A stretch of 64,000 bases of DNA from Enterobacter asburiae. GTDB lineage: Bacteria > Pseudomonadota > Gammaproteobacteria > Enterobacterales > Enterobacteriaceae. The notes beneath the pieces were generated by a model. The model saw only the letters and a list, made by a program, of their open reading frames with translations. It did not search any database and was not told the DNA's origin. Positions 9,997 through 19,620 of this stretch are shown here, piece after piece. Where the stretch lies: positions 434,001 to 498,000 of the forward strand of contig NZ_VRKN01000002.1 in assembly GCF_008080435.1 (NCBI RefSeq), given 5' to 3'. The position numbers and the translations under genes are program-made. Position 1 is the stretch's first letter, and the number at the start of each line of letters is the position of its first letter.

Positions 9997-11031
9997 TTAT
10001 TTGCTGAATGCTGCCTGGAAGACAGCGACCAGCGCATCGTTCTGCGACTGGGTCAGCGTGTGACCTTTTGGATCGATAAACTGCAGACTGCTGCGGTTAT
10101 CAAGGTCACCTACCTGAATCTTGTAGTCACCGGAGGCAAGCTGAGGATCTTTCGCGCCCAGTTCCTGCCATGCGCTGTCGGAGAGCGGCTTATACGTTGC
10201 CGTCATGCTGCCGGTCGAACGCGTGCTGTCGGTCACTTTCATGCCTACTTTTTCCAGCGTCGCTGGCAGACGCTGCCAGGTCTGGTTAAACGGTGCACGC
10301 ACCACCAGCATCGGCAGGCCGGTATCATCCGCACCACTTTGCACATCGAAGGTCGCGCCGTTGCGGCTCTGCGCTGCGTTGGCAGCATCGGTAGCGGTTT
10401 TATCCAGACCCGCGGCAATCACGTTCAGCATTTCGGTGCTGTAACGCTGCAGGGACGCGGCATCCGCAACCGGTTTACCCGCCTGTTCCAGGTTCAACAG
10501 CTTAACGTTAACCGCCTGCTGATAACCCTGTGGTTTTACGGAGACTTGATAACGACCGCGGTACTGCTGGTCTTCATCCAGACGGTTCCATTCGACCCAG
10601 TCTGTGGTTAAGGTCTGGCTGGCGTCATCGCGTTTATCGATGGTGTAGTTCTTCGACTGAATGACGCTGACAACCTGTGGCCACAGGGTGCTACCGCGCG
10701 CGCTCTCAACCATCAGAGACGCCGTATCACCGGTGAACTGGGTACGCGCCCCGTTGACCAGCGCCAGAGGCTGTGCTGGCGGACGAATATCAAGCGCTTT
10801 ACCGACCAGGCCGCTGCCGTTGGTCACGGGAATATTATAATCGCCGTTCTGAATCGGCAGGATCATACCAGCCGGTGCGTGAAGTTCAGCAAGCGGGGTC
10901 GCATCCAGATAGGATTCATCACCGCTCACCTGGCGCTTGTAGCGCGAATCTGAACTACAGGCAGCGAGCAGCATAACAAGCGAAACACTCGCAACCTTCA
11001 CCAGGCGCGACTTCTGTACTGAATAAGCCAT
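9997..11031 (-). CDS. bamC: BamC, lipoprotein of the outer-membrane assembly complex
   Basis: BamC (NlpB) is a lipoprotein subunit of the BAM machine that inserts beta-barrel proteins into the outer membrane. The 344-residue product starts [10 protein letters not shown], and its signal peptide ends in a lipobox LLAACSSDS, with the cysteine lipidated. It then has the unstructured N-terminal stretch that contacts BamD and two helix-grip domains. Length and sequence match K-12 BamC. The ATG at 11031 follows GGGAGATTTG; a TTG one codon earlier is not needed. It lies 16 bases after dapA on the same strand, as in K-12. Confidence 0.96.
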   Translation of the reverse strand: MAYSVQKSRLVKVASVSLVMLLAACSSDSRYKRQVSGDESYLDATPLAELHAPAGMILPIQNGDYNIPVTNGSGLVGKALDIRPPAQPLALVNGARTQFTGDTASLMVESARGSTLWPQVVSVIQSKNYTIDKRDDASQTLTTDWVEWNRLDEDQQYRGRYQVSVKPQGYQQAVNVKLLNLEQAGKPVADAASLQRYSTEMLNVIAAGLDKTATDAANAAQSRNGATFDVQSGADDTGLPMLVVRAPFNQTWQRLPATLEKVGMKVTDSTRSTGSMTATYKPLSDSAWQELGAKDPQLASGDYKIQVGDLDNRSSLQFIDPKGHTLTQSQNDALVAVFQAAFSK

Positions 11032-11047
11032 CAAATCTCCCTAAACT

Positions 11048-11926
11048 CTACAGCAAACCGGCATGCTTCAGCGCCGCCCTGACGATGTCACGACCGTGGT
11101 CGGTAATCGGTGTCATTGGCAGACGCAGCGTGTCGGATGCTACAAGTCCCAACTCCTTACATGCCCATTTCACTGGGATCGGATTGGGTTCGACAAATAA
11201 TTTATTGTGCAGCGGCATCAGACGCTGATTAATAACACGCGCTTCATCAAAGTGGCCGGCTGCGGCCAGTTTGCACATTTCAGCCATATCGCGCGCCGCA
11301 ACGTTTGCCGTTACGGAGATCACGCCATGGCCACCGAGCTGCATAAAGTCCAGCGCGGTCGCATCATCACCACTCAACAGGATAAAGTCGTCTGAAACCA
11401 GCTCTTTGATCTGATGAACGCGGCTTAAGTTCCCTGTCGCCTCTTTAATACCGATAATATTTTTTACTTCCGAGAGACGACCAACGGTTTCCGGCAGCAT
11501 ATCGCAACCGGTACGGGACGGCACATTATACAGAATTTGTGGCAAGTCAGTATGTTCAGCGATGGCTTTGAAGTGCTGGAACAAACCTTCCTGAGTAGGA
11601 CGGTTGTAATATGGGGTCACCGTCAGACAGCCAACGATGCCACTGTCGTTAAAACGTTTGGTCAGGCTGATAGCTTCTGCGGTTGCATTAGCCCCTGTCC
11701 CCGCGATGACCGGAATACGTCCGTCCGCCAGTTCCAGGGTCAGCATCACCACATCGCCGTGCTCGTCGTGGCTCAGCGTTGCGGATTCTCCGGTAGTCCC
11801 TACCGAAACGATCGCCGAGGTTCCATTGGCGACATGGTAATCAATGAGCTTCTTCATGCTTGACCGGCAGACATTACCTTTTTCATCCATCGGTGTAACA
11901 AGCGCGACAATACTTCCCGTGAACAT
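11048..11926 (-). CDS. dapA: DapA, 4-hydroxy-tetrahydrodipicolinate synthase
   Basis: This class I aldolase-type enzyme condenses pyruvate with aspartate semialdehyde, the first committed step of lysine and diaminopimelate synthesis. The 292-residue length is that of K-12. Active-site landmarks are visible: [10 protein letters not shown] near residue 45, [10 protein letters not shown] with the catalytic tyrosine, and the Schiff-base lysine in [11 protein letters not shown]. It is the upstream gene of dapA-bamC and diverges from gcvR across a 145-base intergenic region that must hold both promoters. Confidence 0.97.
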   Translation of the reverse strand: MFTGSIVALVTPMDEKGNVCRSSMKKLIDYHVANGTSAIVSVGTTGESATLSHDEHGDVVMLTLELADGRIPVIAGTGANATAEAISLTKRFNDSGIVGCLTVTPYYNRPTQEGLFQHFKAIAEHTDLPQILYNVPSRTGCDMLPETVGRLSEVKNIIGIKEATGNLSRVHQIKELVSDDFILLSGDDATALDFMQLGGHGVISVTANVAARDMAEMCKLAAAGHFDEARVINQRLMPLHNKLFVEPNPIPVKWACKELGLVASDTLRLPMTPITDHGRDIVRAALKHAGLL

Positions 11927-12071
11927 GAGCCATCCTCTGTGCGAACAAGAGCCTCAATGTTACGTTTGGAACTGTAATAAAAGCAAGCGACCTGAGGCTC
12001 TCAGGCGGTTGTATGCATGTTTTTTTTATGCTTTCCTTAGGAAGACTTAACCATGCAAAGGAAGAACAGGT

Positions 12072-12641
12072 TTGACAACCTCATCACAACATTACCTGGT
12101 TATCACTGCGCTGGGTGCCGACAGGCCGGGTATCGTGAACACCATCACCCGCCACGTAAGCAGCTGCGGCTGTAATATCGAAGACAGCCGTCTGGCGATG
12201 CTTGGCGAAGAGTTCACATTTATTATGTTGCTTTCCGGGACATGGAACGCCATTACGTTGATTGAATCGACCCTGCCGCTGAAGGGGGCCGAACTGGATT
12301 TGCTGATTGTCATGAAGCGCACCACTGCGCGTCCGCGTCCGGCACTGCCTTCTACCGTCTGGGTGCAGGTTGAAGTACCTGATTCTCCGCATCTGATTGA
12401 GCGTTTCACGGCGCTTTTTGACAGCCATCAGATGAATATTGCCGAACTGGTTTCCCGTACGCAGACAAGCGATGACCAGGGTCTTCCGGTGCTGTTTATT
12501 CAAATTACCGCGCACAGCCCTGCTTCACAGGATGCGTCAAATATCGAGCAAGCGTTCAAAGCCCTCTGTACAGAATTAAACGCGCAGGGCAGTATAAGCG
12601 TCGTCAATTATTCGCAGCACGAACAGGATGGAGTTGAGTAA
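12072..12641 (+). CDS. gcvR: GcvR, ACT-domain regulator of the glycine cleavage system
   Basis: GcvR binds GcvA and blocks activation of the gcvTHP operon when glycine is low. The 189 residues contain two ACT domains (about 8-80 and 95-170), and the first block, VITALGADRPGIVNTITRHV, is typical. The start is TTG at 12072, which restores the family N-terminus (M)TTSSQHYLVITALGADRPG. The nearest ATG, at 12053, is out of frame. The stop overlaps the bcp ATG (TAATG), so gcvR and bcp are coupled. Confidence 0.93.
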   Translation: MTTSSQHYLVITALGADRPGIVNTITRHVSSCGCNIEDSRLAMLGEEFTFIMLLSGTWNAITLIESTLPLKGAELDLLIVMKRTTARPRPALPSTVWVQVEVPDSPHLIERFTALFDSHQMNIAELVSRTQTSDDQGLPVLFIQITAHSPASQDASNIEQAFKALCTELNAQGSISVVNYSQHEQDGVE

Positions 12642-13111
12642 TGAACCCACTGAAAGCCGGTGACATCGCACCGAAATTTAGCTTACCGGATCAAGACGGC
12701 GAGCAAGTAAATTTGACCGACTTCCAGGGACAGCGTGTTCTGGTCTATTTCTACCCGAAAGCCATGACCCCCGGCTGCACCGTACAGGCCTGCGGCTTAC
12801 GCGACAACATGGACGAGTTGAAAAAAGTCGGCGTGGAAGTGCTGGGTATCAGCACGGATAAACCAGAAAAGCTGTCACGATTTGCTGAAAAAGAACTGCT
12901 GAACTTCACGCTACTTTCTGATGAAGACCATCAGGTGTGCGAGCAGTTCGGCGTCTGGGGCGAGAAGACGTTTATGGGTAAAACCTACGACGGCATTCAC
13001 CGCATCAGCTTCCTGATTGACGCTGACGGTAAAGTTGAACATGTGTTTGACGACTTCAAAACCAGCAACCACCACGATGTGGTGTTGAACTGGCTGAAAG
13101 AAAGTGCCTGA
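12641..13111 (+). CDS. bcp: Bcp, thioredoxin-dependent thiol peroxidase
   Basis: This peroxiredoxin of the Bcp/PrxQ class has 156 residues. The peroxidatic cysteine C46 is in TPGCTVQAC and the resolving C51 lies five residues later, the atypical two-Cys arrangement of Bcp. It reduces hydrogen peroxide and organic and fatty-acid hydroperoxides with thioredoxin. It is translationally coupled to gcvR. Downstream are a REP palindrome and an intrinsic terminator that stand against the convergent perM. Confidence 0.96.
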   Translation: MNPLKAGDIAPKFSLPDQDGEQVNLTDFQGQRVLVYFYPKAMTPGCTVQACGLRDNMDELKKVGVEVLGISTDKPEKLSRFAEKELLNFTLLSDEDHQVCEQFGVWGEKTFMGKTYDGIHRISFLIDADGKVEHVFDDFKTSNHHDVVLNWLKESA

Positions 13112-13119
13112 AAGTGAGT

Positions 13120-13152
13120 GTCGGGTGGCGGCTTCGCCTTACCCGACCTACA
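13120..13152. repeat. REP-type palindrome after bcp
   Basis: GTCGGGTGGCGGCTTCGCC followed by TTACCCGACCTACA forms the imperfect palindrome of enterobacterial REP elements. Related units occur at 21039, 24071, 27527, 37155 and 51464. Confidence 0.8.
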
Positions 13153-13162
13153 AGGTAAATGC

Positions 13163-13190
13163 AAAACGGCAACCGGGTTGCCGTTTTTAG
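13163..13190 (+). terminator. Rho-independent terminator of gcvR-bcp
   Basis: The stem AAAACGGCAA / TTGCCGTTTTT has loop CCGGG and ends in a T run. It lies between convergent bcp and perM and can work in both directions. Confidence 0.85.
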
Positions 13191-13195
13191 TGTTT

Positions 13196-13231
13196 ACCCC
13201 CTCTCCCCGTGGGAGAGAGCCGGTGTGAGGG
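13196..13231. repeat. GC-rich fold-back repeat (short copy C)
   Basis: ACCCCCTCTCCCCGTGGGAG continues to GGTGTGAGGG and is a shorter relative of the elements at 5380 and 46749. It lies just past the 3' end of perM. Confidence 0.65.
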
Positions 13232-13249
13232 CATCAGCCCGCACAAAAC

Positions 13250-14314
13250 CTACTTCTCTTCCACCGCCGGCACATCCGGCCACGCGTGGACCACGGCTTT
13301 AATCAGCGTTGCCAGCGGAATCGCAAAGAACACGCCCCAGAACCCCCACAGCCCGCCGAAAATCACCACGGATAAGATAATCACCAGCGGATGCAGGTTC
13401 ACCGCTTCGGAGAACAGCACCGGTACCAGCAGGTTACCGTCCAGCCCCTGAATAATCAGGTACACCGCAAAGCAGCTCCAGAACTCCGTCCCCAGCCCAA
13501 ACTGGAACAGCGCGACGCCAACAACCGGTATTGTCACCACAAACGCGCCGATGTACGGAATCAGGACCGACAGCCCCACCAGCACCGCCAGCAGCAGCGA
13601 GTAGTTCAGGCCGAAAATCAGGAAGCCAATCCAGGTGGCTACCCCCACGACAATCATCTCCAGCACCTTGCCGCGAATGTAGTTGGTGATCTGCTGGTTC
13701 ATCTCTTCCCAGACCTGCCCTGCCAGCCCGCGGTTGCGCGGCAGAATACGGCGCACGGCGTTGAGCATCTGATCTTTATCTTTCACCAGGAAGAAGACCA
13801 TCAGCGGCACGAGCACAAGGTAAACCGCCAGCGTCAGCAGTCCGACCAGCGAGGCCAGAGAGTACTTCACCACCGAATCGCCCATCGTCATGATGCGAGC
13901 GCGCATATTTTCGGCCATTGCATCAATAATCCCGGCATCCATCAGGGCCGGGTAACGGCGCGGCAGCGTGGCGGCAAAATCAGAAAGCTTGTTCAGCATG
14001 CCGGGCATATCGCGAATAAGGTAGATCCCCTGCTGCCAGGCTACCGGCATAACCACAAAGGCCATTAGCAGCAGGATGCCGACAAACAGTACCAGGACGA
14101 TGCTGGTCGCCCAGCGACGGGAACAGCCGATGTGCTCCAGACGCACCGTTGGCCACTCCAGCAGGTACGCCAGCACAATCGCCACCAGCAGGGGCGCGAG
14201 CAGACCGCTGAAGAAGAACAGAATACCGAACCCGGCAACCAGAATAACCAACAAAGCAATGGCTTCCGGGTCGCTGAACCGACGCCGATACCACTGCATT
14301 AACATTTCGAGCAT
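13250..14314 (-). CDS. perM: PerM, AI-2E-family membrane transporter
   Basis: This 354-residue polytopic inner-membrane protein belongs to the AI-2E / UPF0118 family and matches K-12 PerM strongly. I see three to four hydrophobic segments in the first 100 residues, an amphipathic central region (LPRRYPALMDAGIIDAMAENM) and four more membrane segments, including the family signature around GLSVLIPYIGAFVVTIPVVG. K-12 PerM's transported substrate is not settled, and family members move AI-2 or sodium/protons. It is transcribed divergently from bepA. Confidence 0.93.
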   Translation of the reverse strand: MLEMLMQWYRRRFSDPEAIALLVILVAGFGILFFFSGLLAPLLVAIVLAYLLEWPTVRLEHIGCSRRWATSIVLVLFVGILLLMAFVVMPVAWQQGIYLIRDMPGMLNKLSDFAATLPRRYPALMDAGIIDAMAENMRARIMTMGDSVVKYSLASLVGLLTLAVYLVLVPLMVFFLVKDKDQMLNAVRRILPRNRGLAGQVWEEMNQQITNYIRGKVLEMIVVGVATWIGFLIFGLNYSLLLAVLVGLSVLIPYIGAFVVTIPVVGVALFQFGLGTEFWSCFAVYLIIQGLDGNLLVPVLFSEAVNLHPLVIILSVVIFGGLWGFWGVFFAIPLATLIKAVVHAWPDVPAVEEK

Positions 14315-14423
14315 ACAACCCTTCCCTGAATCGAATGGCGGGAGTGAGACGGTGAATTGTATCTAACTGTCACAAAAAAGACTTTCGCTTTTTGTATCCC
14401 GATTGCAATCCGCAAAAGCCTGA

Positions 14424-14449
14424 GGAATGGGATTTTCTTCATGCTCTAA
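14424..14449 (+). promoter_or_regulatory. Possible sigma-E promoter of bepA
   Basis: GGAAT at 14424-14428 and TCTAA at 14445-14449 are separated by 16 bases, resembling the sigma-E pattern GGAAC(TT) and (G)TCTAA. K-12 bepA is known as a sigma-E regulon member, which supports this otherwise imperfect match. The start codon lies 87 bases downstream. Confidence 0.45.
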
Positions 14450-14535
14450 CACGGCTACACTCGCAGAGCAGCAGAGATGAACGATATGCCGGTTCATCGG
14501 TCAAATTAGCACATCCAACATACAGGACAGTGGTT

Positions 14536-15999
14536 ATGTTCAGGCAGTTGAGAAAAACACTGGTTGCAACACTGATTGCCGCGCTGACGGTCGGTCAGGT
14601 GTTGCCCGCTTTTGCTGACTCGTCCGATACATTGCCGGACATGGGCACCACAGCAGGAAGCACGCTCTCTATTGGGCAAGAGATGCAAATGGGGGATTAC
14701 TATGTTCGCCAGCTGCGCGGCAGCGCCCCGCTGATTAACGACCCTTTGCTGGTACAGTACATTAACGGGCTGGGGATGCGTCTGGTTTCGCACGCCGACT
14801 CGGTAAAAACGCCCTTCCATTTCTATTTAATCAATAATGACGAAATCAACGCCTTCGCCTTCTTTGGCGGCAACGTGGTGCTGCATTCGGCGTTATTCCG
14901 TTACTCTGACAACGAAAGCCAGCTGGCCTCGGTGATGGCGCACGAAATTTCGCACGTCACGCAGCGCCACCTGGCGCGTGCCATGGAAGACCAGAAACGT
15001 AACGCCCCCCTCACCTGGGTGGGCGCGCTGGGTTCTATTCTGCTGGCGATGGCCAGTCCGCAGGCCGGGATGGCAGCCCTGACCGGTACGCTGGCGGGAA
15101 CGCGCCAGGGGATGATCAGCTTTACCCAGCAAAACGAACAGGAAGCGGACCGCATCGGGATTCAGGTGCTGCAGCGTTCGGGCTTTGACCCGCAGGCCAT
15201 GCCGAGCTTCCTGGAAAAACTGCTCGATCAGGCGCGTTACTCTTCCCGTCCGCCGGAAATTCTGTTGACCCACCCGCTGCCAGAAAGCCGTCTGTCGGAC
15301 GCGCGTAACCGTGCCAACCAGATGCGCCCGGTCGTGGTCCAGTCATCACAGGATTTCTACATGGCGAAAGTGAGAACGCTAGGGATGTACAATTCCGGGC
15401 GTAACCAGCTCACCAGCGACCTGCTGGATACCCTGGCGAAAGGCAACGTGCGTGAGAAAAACGCCGCGCAATATGGTCAGGCGCTCCAGGCGATGGAAGC
15501 CAGCAAATACGACGAGGCGCGTAAAGCGCTGCAACCGCTTCTGGCAGCCGACCCGAACAACCCGTGGTACCTCGATCTGTCGACGGATATCGATCTGGGG
15601 CAGAAGAAAACTGCCGATGCGATTAACCGCCTGAAAGGGGCGAAAGACGTCCGTACCAACCCGGTCTTGCAGCTTAACCTGGCGAACGCTTACTTACAGG
15701 GCGGTCAACCTGGCGAAGCGGCGACCATTCTGAACCGCTACACCTTTAATAATAAAGACGATCAAAACGGCTGGGATCTGCTCGCTCAGGCGGAAGCCCA
15801 GCTCGGCAACCGCGATCAGGAGCTGGCGGCGCGTGCCGAAGGTTTTGCCCTGGTGGGCCGCCTCGATCAGGCGATTTCCGCGCTCAGCAGCGCCAGCTCG
15901 CAGGTCAAACTCGGCAGCCTCCAGCAGGCCCGTTACGACGCGCGTATCGATCAGCTGCGCGGCCTGCAGCAGCGCTTTAAGCCGTACGAAAAGATGTAA
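14536..15999 (+). CDS. bepA: BepA, periplasmic metalloprotease/chaperone for outer-membrane assembly
   Basis: BepA (YfgC) promotes LptD maturation and degrades stalled BAM substrates in the periplasm. Starting at ATG 14536 the protein has 487 residues, exactly the K-12 length. The signal peptide [19 protein letters not shown]... is cleaved after AFA. The M48 zinc site is HEISH (H136, E137, H140) with E201 in NEQEADRIG, and TPR-like helices fill the C-terminal half. A longer open frame upstream of 14536 lacks a signal peptide at its start and is not the true start. It precedes yfgD by 18 bases, probably as one operon. Confidence 0.96.
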   Translation: MFRQLRKTLVATLIAALTVGQVLPAFADSSDTLPDMGTTAGSTLSIGQEMQMGDYYVRQLRGSAPLINDPLLVQYINGLGMRLVSHADSVKTPFHFYLINNDEINAFAFFGGNVVLHSALFRYSDNESQLASVMAHEISHVTQRHLARAMEDQKRNAPLTWVGALGSILLAMASPQAGMAALTGTLAGTRQGMISFTQQNEQEADRIGIQVLQRSGFDPQAMPSFLEKLLDQARYSSRPPEILLTHPLPESRLSDARNRANQMRPVVVQSSQDFYMAKVRTLGMYNSGRNQLTSDLLDTLAKGNVREKNAAQYGQALQAMEASKYDEARKALQPLLAADPNNPWYLDLSTDIDLGQKKTADAINRLKGAKDVRTNPVLQLNLANAYLQGGQPGEAATILNRYTFNNKDDQNGWDLLAQAEAQLGNRDQELAARAEGFALVGRLDQAISALSSASSQVKLGSLQQARYDARIDQLRGLQQRFKPYEKM

Positions 16000-16017
16000 T
16001 AAAGGAGAATTAACGTC

Positions 16018-16374
16018 ATGACAGACGCCGTAAAAATCTATCACAACCCTCGCTGCTCCAAGAGCCGCGATACCCTGAGCCTGCTGAAGTCTAACGGCGT
16101 TGAGCCGGAGGTGGTGCTGTACCTCGACACCCCACCGGACGCGCAAACCCTTCGCCAGCTGCTGCACATGCTGGGAATGGGCAGTGCAAGAGAGCTGATG
16201 CGCCAGAAAGAAGATCTGTATAAGTCGCTTAACCTGGATGACAGCCGTCTCACCGAGGCTGAACTGGTCCAGGCAATGGTTGAAAATCCAAAGCTGATTG
16301 AGCGCCCAATTGTGGTGGCGAACGGCCAGGCGCGCATTGGACGTCCGCCGGAAGACGTGCTCGAGATCCTCTAG
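16018..16374 (+). CDS. yfgD: YfgD, ArsC-family protein (putative arsenate reductase)
   Basis: This 118-residue thioredoxin-fold protein matches K-12 YfgD. The active-site segment HNPRCSKSRDTL has the cysteine and arginine pattern of glutaredoxin-linked arsenate reductases, and the three-arginine anion site includes the RPIVV loop at about residue 94. Whether it reduces arsenate in vivo is uncertain. A good AAAGGAGAA ribosome binding site precedes the ATG. Its last four bases overlap the 3' end of the convergent transposase-derived gene. It is a distant paralogue of yffB at the left of this window. Confidence 0.92.
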   Translation: MTDAVKIYHNPRCSKSRDTLSLLKSNGVEPEVVLYLDTPPDAQTLRQLLHMLGMGSARELMRQKEDLYKSLNLDDSRLTEAELVQAMVENPKLIERPIVVANGQARIGRPPEDVLEIL

Positions 16375-17195
16375 TCCTTATGCCGCAGCGCTTCCAGAAA
16401 GGCCTGCGGCGTACTCTCTCCCAACTTTTTCTGCGCTTTGCCCCGGTTGTAAAATTCGCACAGCTGGATCAACAGCTCCCCTGCCGGTTCACTGTTCAGA
16501 CGTGGAATGATTTCACATAGCGGCAGAGCAACCTGAACGGCGCGGTATTGCCGTGGATGCACTGTCACGGTGACATTGCATGCCCTTAGCTTCACCTCTA
16601 AACCAAAAGTCTCAACAGATTGAATATCAGCCGGACAGGCTTCCAGCGCGTCGTTCGCCCAGTGGGCCAGCAGCTGTGGAGAAATGCCCGCGTACAGCCG
16701 GGCGTAGCACCAGCCGCTCACGGGTTCACGCGCCCAGAGCAGATGCTGTTCCCCGCCATCGTCCATATGCAGAGACAGAGGCTGATGATGTAACAGGAGT
16801 TTTTGCGGCACGATGCCTGCTTTCAGCGCCTTTTTCCCCTGTAACGTCGCACCCTTCTGCTTTACCGAAGCCGGTTTGAGGTAGCGGTTCAGGGTCGCGC
16901 GGGATACGGCGATCCCGAGTCCGTTATTGACCATCTGCAGCAGTTCGTCCAGCGGCGCGCCCGTGATATCCCGCAGGGCATTGACCAGCGCAACCTGATC
17001 CTGTCTCAATGCTTTGTGTATCACTTTTGGCGTCGTATGGTTATCCGAAACCTGCTCGCGGTTGCGCCAGCGCCTGACGGTAGTGACCGAAATACCCAGC
17101 TCAGTGGCCAGCTCCCTGTCGCTTTTATCTGACTGCTGAAGATAGCGACGGATGCGCGGCGTGGTGGTGGCATTAGCATGCAGTTTAATTTCCAT
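16371..17195 (-). CDS. Transposase-derived helix-turn-helix protein (domesticated IS481/IS3-like integrase)
   Basis: This 274-residue protein has an N-terminal helix-turn-helix (about residues 18-50, DRELATELGISVTTVRRWR) and a second DNA-binding helix bundle (about 60-115). The following region has the outline of an rve/DDE integrase core: LHMDDGGEQHLLWAREPVSG around D145, and a C-terminus YNRGKAQKKLGESTPQAFLE like the YNxxRPHxALGxxTP tail of IS481/IS3 transposases. The second Asp (in the DNG segment) and the catalytic Glu cannot be found, so it is probably inactive for transposition. No terminal inverted repeats flank it. It diverges from the EIIC operon, 145 bases away, and may regulate it. 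The start at 17195 follows GAGGATCCTGCG. The assignment is by pattern, not by search. Confidence 0.65.
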   Translation of the reverse strand: MEIKLHANATTTPRIRRYLQQSDKSDRELATELGISVTTVRRWRNREQVSDNHTTPKVIHKALRQDQVALVNALRDITGAPLDELLQMVNNGLGIAVSRATLNRYLKPASVKQKGATLQGKKALKAGIVPQKLLLHHQPLSLHMDDGGEQHLLWAREPVSGWCYARLYAGISPQLLAHWANDALEACPADIQSVETFGLEVKLRACNVTVTVHPRQYRAVQVALPLCEIIPRLNSEPAGELLIQLCEFYNRGKAQKKLGESTPQAFLEALRHKD

Positions 17196-17340
17196 CGCAG
17201 GATCCTCAGAACCAATCTTATGAGATTTATACTACACCAGCGATTGCTTTGTGACCGATTTCACCTTTCGCTCGCCACGCTTCACTGATAATCCCAGACA
17301 TAACACAAACAACACCCCTCAATCTTGTACGGAGTTCACA

Positions 17341-18660
17341 ATGAACAATGTTCTGGGATTTCTTGAAGCAAAACTGATGCCGCTGGCGGCCAAAACGGCC
17401 CAGCAGCGTCATCTCGGGGCCATTCGCGGCGCCTACGTATCCTTTATGCCGTTTATCATCGTCGGCTCTATTCTGCTGGTGATCTCGTCGTTCCCGAATC
17501 AAGCCTATCAGCAATTTATGTCTCAGGCCTTTGGTGAGAGCTGGAGCGCCATTATTGAAATCCCGTTCAACGCGGTGTTCTCCACCATGTCGCTGTTCAT
17601 CAGCTTCCTGGTCGCCTTCCGCCTGGCGGAACACTATGGCGAGGATCGCATCTCCTGCGGCATCCTGGCGCTGGTCGCCTTTCTCATCCTGACGCCCTTT
17701 ATCAAAGTGGCGGAAAACGGCGGTATCACCGTCATTCCGGTGGAGTGGATTGGCAGCAAAGGGCTGTTCGTGGCGATGATTGGTTCTCTGCTGTGGACGG
17801 AGCTGTTCTGCTGGCTGAAGCGCAAAAAACTGGTGATCAAAATGCCGGATGGCGTGCCGCCTGCGGTGCAGGAGTCGTTCGCCGCGCTGATCCCGGCCCT
17901 GCTGGTGATGATTCTGGTGCTGGGTATCCGCATCGTGTTTGAAAACACCCACTACAACACCATCCACCAGTTTATTTACGAAGTGGTTGCCACGCCGGTG
18001 CGCCACTACGGCACCTCTTACTTTGGCGCGCTGATGACGGTGTTCAGCATCACCATTCTGTGGTCAGTTGGCATTAACTCTGGCTCGATGATCAACGGCA
18101 TCATTCGCCCGCTGTGGATGGAAAACCAGACCGACAACATCGCTGCGATTCAGGCAGGCTCGACGCCGCCACACATTATCACCGAACAGTTTTTTGACAT
18201 GATCTGGATGGGCGGCGCGGGAGCCACGCTGTCGCTGGTAATTGCGATGCTGATTTTCGCCCGCAGCAAAAACATGCGTGAAGTGGCGCGCCTCGGCGCC
18301 GGGGCATCGGTGTTTAACATCAACGAACCGATCCTGTTTGGCCTGCCGGTGATCATGAACCCGATCATGCTTATCCCGTTCAACCTGGTGCCGCTGGTGC
18401 TGGTCACCGTGCAGTATGCGGCGATGAAGATTGGCGCGGTAGCCGTCACCACCGGGGTGTTTATTCCCTGGACGCTGCCGCCCGTTATCAGCGGTTTTAT
18501 CGTCACCGGGCATCTGAGCGGCAGCGTGATGCAGCTTATCAACCTGCTGATTGGCGCCATGCTGTATCTGCCTTTTATGCGTATCGTGGACAAACAGTAC
18601 CGCGCGGCGGAAATGGCCACGGTTACGCAAACCGACACCACCCTTGCAAAACAGGAGTAA
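17341..18660 (+). CDS. PTS EIIC component, cellobiose/lactose (Lac) family
   Basis: This 439-residue membrane protein resembles the EIIC of cellobiose/diacetylchitobiose PTS systems (CelB/ChbC type). It has about ten hydrophobic segments and the family segments FMPFIIVGSILLVISSFP near the N-terminus and GAGASVFNINEPILFGLPV, containing the conserved NEPxxFG substrate/phosphoryl-transfer motif, around residue 325. No EIIA or EIIB gene lies nearby, so it must borrow these components or act without them. The ATG at 17341 follows TACGGAGTTCACA. It is the first gene of an operon with a glycosylasparaginase and an aminopeptidase, which suggests uptake of a glycosylated amino acid or glycopeptide breakdown product. 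Confidence 0.9.
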   Translation: MNNVLGFLEAKLMPLAAKTAQQRHLGAIRGAYVSFMPFIIVGSILLVISSFPNQAYQQFMSQAFGESWSAIIEIPFNAVFSTMSLFISFLVAFRLAEHYGEDRISCGILALVAFLILTPFIKVAENGGITVIPVEWIGSKGLFVAMIGSLLWTELFCWLKRKKLVIKMPDGVPPAVQESFAALIPALLVMILVLGIRIVFENTHYNTIHQFIYEVVATPVRHYGTSYFGALMTVFSITILWSVGINSGSMINGIIRPLWMENQTDNIAAIQAGSTPPHIITEQFFDMIWMGGAGATLSLVIAMLIFARSKNMREVARLGAGASVFNINEPILFGLPVIMNPIMLIPFNLVPLVLVTVQYAAMKIGAVAVTTGVFIPWTLPPVISGFIVTGHLSGSVMQLINLLIGAMLYLPFMRIVDKQYRAAEMATVTQTDTTLAKQE

Positions 18661-18663
18661 AGC

Positions 18664-19620
18664 ATGTGGGGAATTATCGCGACCTGGCGAATGGCGCTGG
18701 AAGGCGTCACGGAGTCTGCATCTGCGCTGGCTGCGGGTAAACAGGTCTCCGCGGCGGTGGTGGATGCCGTCGCCGCCGTCGAAGACTTTCCGTTTTATAA
18801 ATCCGTCGGCTACGGCGGGCTGCCCACCGAAAATGGTGAGGTGGAGCTTGACGCCGCCTACATGGACGGCGATACGCTGGCGTTCGGCGCCGTGGGCAAT
18901 CTGGTGGATATCGCCAACCCGGTGCGCGTGGCGCACGCGTTAAGCCGCCAGCGCTACAACAGCCTGCTGGTCGGTCAGGGCGCGCGGGAATGGGCGCTGA
19001 GCCAGGGCTTCGCCGACAAAACCATGCTCACTGACCGCGCCATGCAGCACTACCGCAAACGCTGCCGGGAGACGCTGGATAAGGGCTTAAGCCCTTACGA
19101 CGGACATGACACCGTCGGCATTATCGGCCTCGATAAACAGGGCTCAATGAGCGTCGCGACCTCCACCAGCGGCCTGTTCATGAAAAAACGCGGTCGACTC
19201 GGCGATTCACCGATTATCGGTTCCGGCTTTTACTGTGACAGCGAAACCGGCGCCGCCACCGCCACGGGCGTCGGTGAAGATCTGATGAAAGGCTGTACCA
19301 GCTACGAAATCGTCCGCCGCATGGCGCAGGGTATGACGCCTCAGCAGGCGGCAGATTCGGTGGTGTTCGAACTGGAAGACAAACTGATGTCACGCTTTGG
19401 CCGCGTGGGCGATCTCTCCGTGGTGTGCATGAACAACAGGGGCGAATTTGGTGCCGCCACCAACATTAAAACCTTCTCGTTCGTGGTGGCGACGGCTCGC
19501 CAGCCCCTCACCGTTTTTCGTACCGAGCGACTGCGGGAGAAAACGCATTATCACGCGGTAGACGATGAGTGGATGCAGGCCTATGCCGCGCGGATCCGCG
19601 CGCCGATTGAGGAGTCATGA
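18664..19620 (+). CDS. Glycosylasparaginase-type Ntn hydrolase (N4-(beta-N-acetylglucosaminyl)-L-asparaginase family)
   Basis: This 318-residue peptidase-family-T2 protein should self-cleave before T150 in GHDTVGIIG to give alpha (1-149) and beta (150-318) chains, with Thr as the N-terminal nucleophile. Family hallmarks after it are STSGLFMKKRGRLGDSPIIG and the glycine-rich ATATGVGEDLM. Relatives cleave the GlcNAc-Asn bond of glycoasparagine or act on isoaspartyl/asparagine substrates. There is no signal peptide, so it acts in the cytoplasm. The start is four bases after the EIIC stop, behind AGGAG, and the stop overlaps the next gene's ATG, so the three genes form a tight operon. The exact substrate is inferred only. 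Confidence 0.88.
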   Translation: MWGIIATWRMALEGVTESASALAAGKQVSAAVVDAVAAVEDFPFYKSVGYGGLPTENGEVELDAAYMDGDTLAFGAVGNLVDIANPVRVAHALSRQRYNSLLVGQGAREWALSQGFADKTMLTDRAMQHYRKRCRETLDKGLSPYDGHDTVGIIGLDKQGSMSVATSTSGLFMKKRGRLGDSPIIGSGFYCDSETGAATATGVGEDLMKGCTSYEIVRRMAQGMTPQQAADSVVFELEDKLMSRFGRVGDLSVVCMNNRGEFGAATNIKTFSFVVATARQPLTVFRTERLREKTHYHAVDDEWMQAYAARIRAPIEES

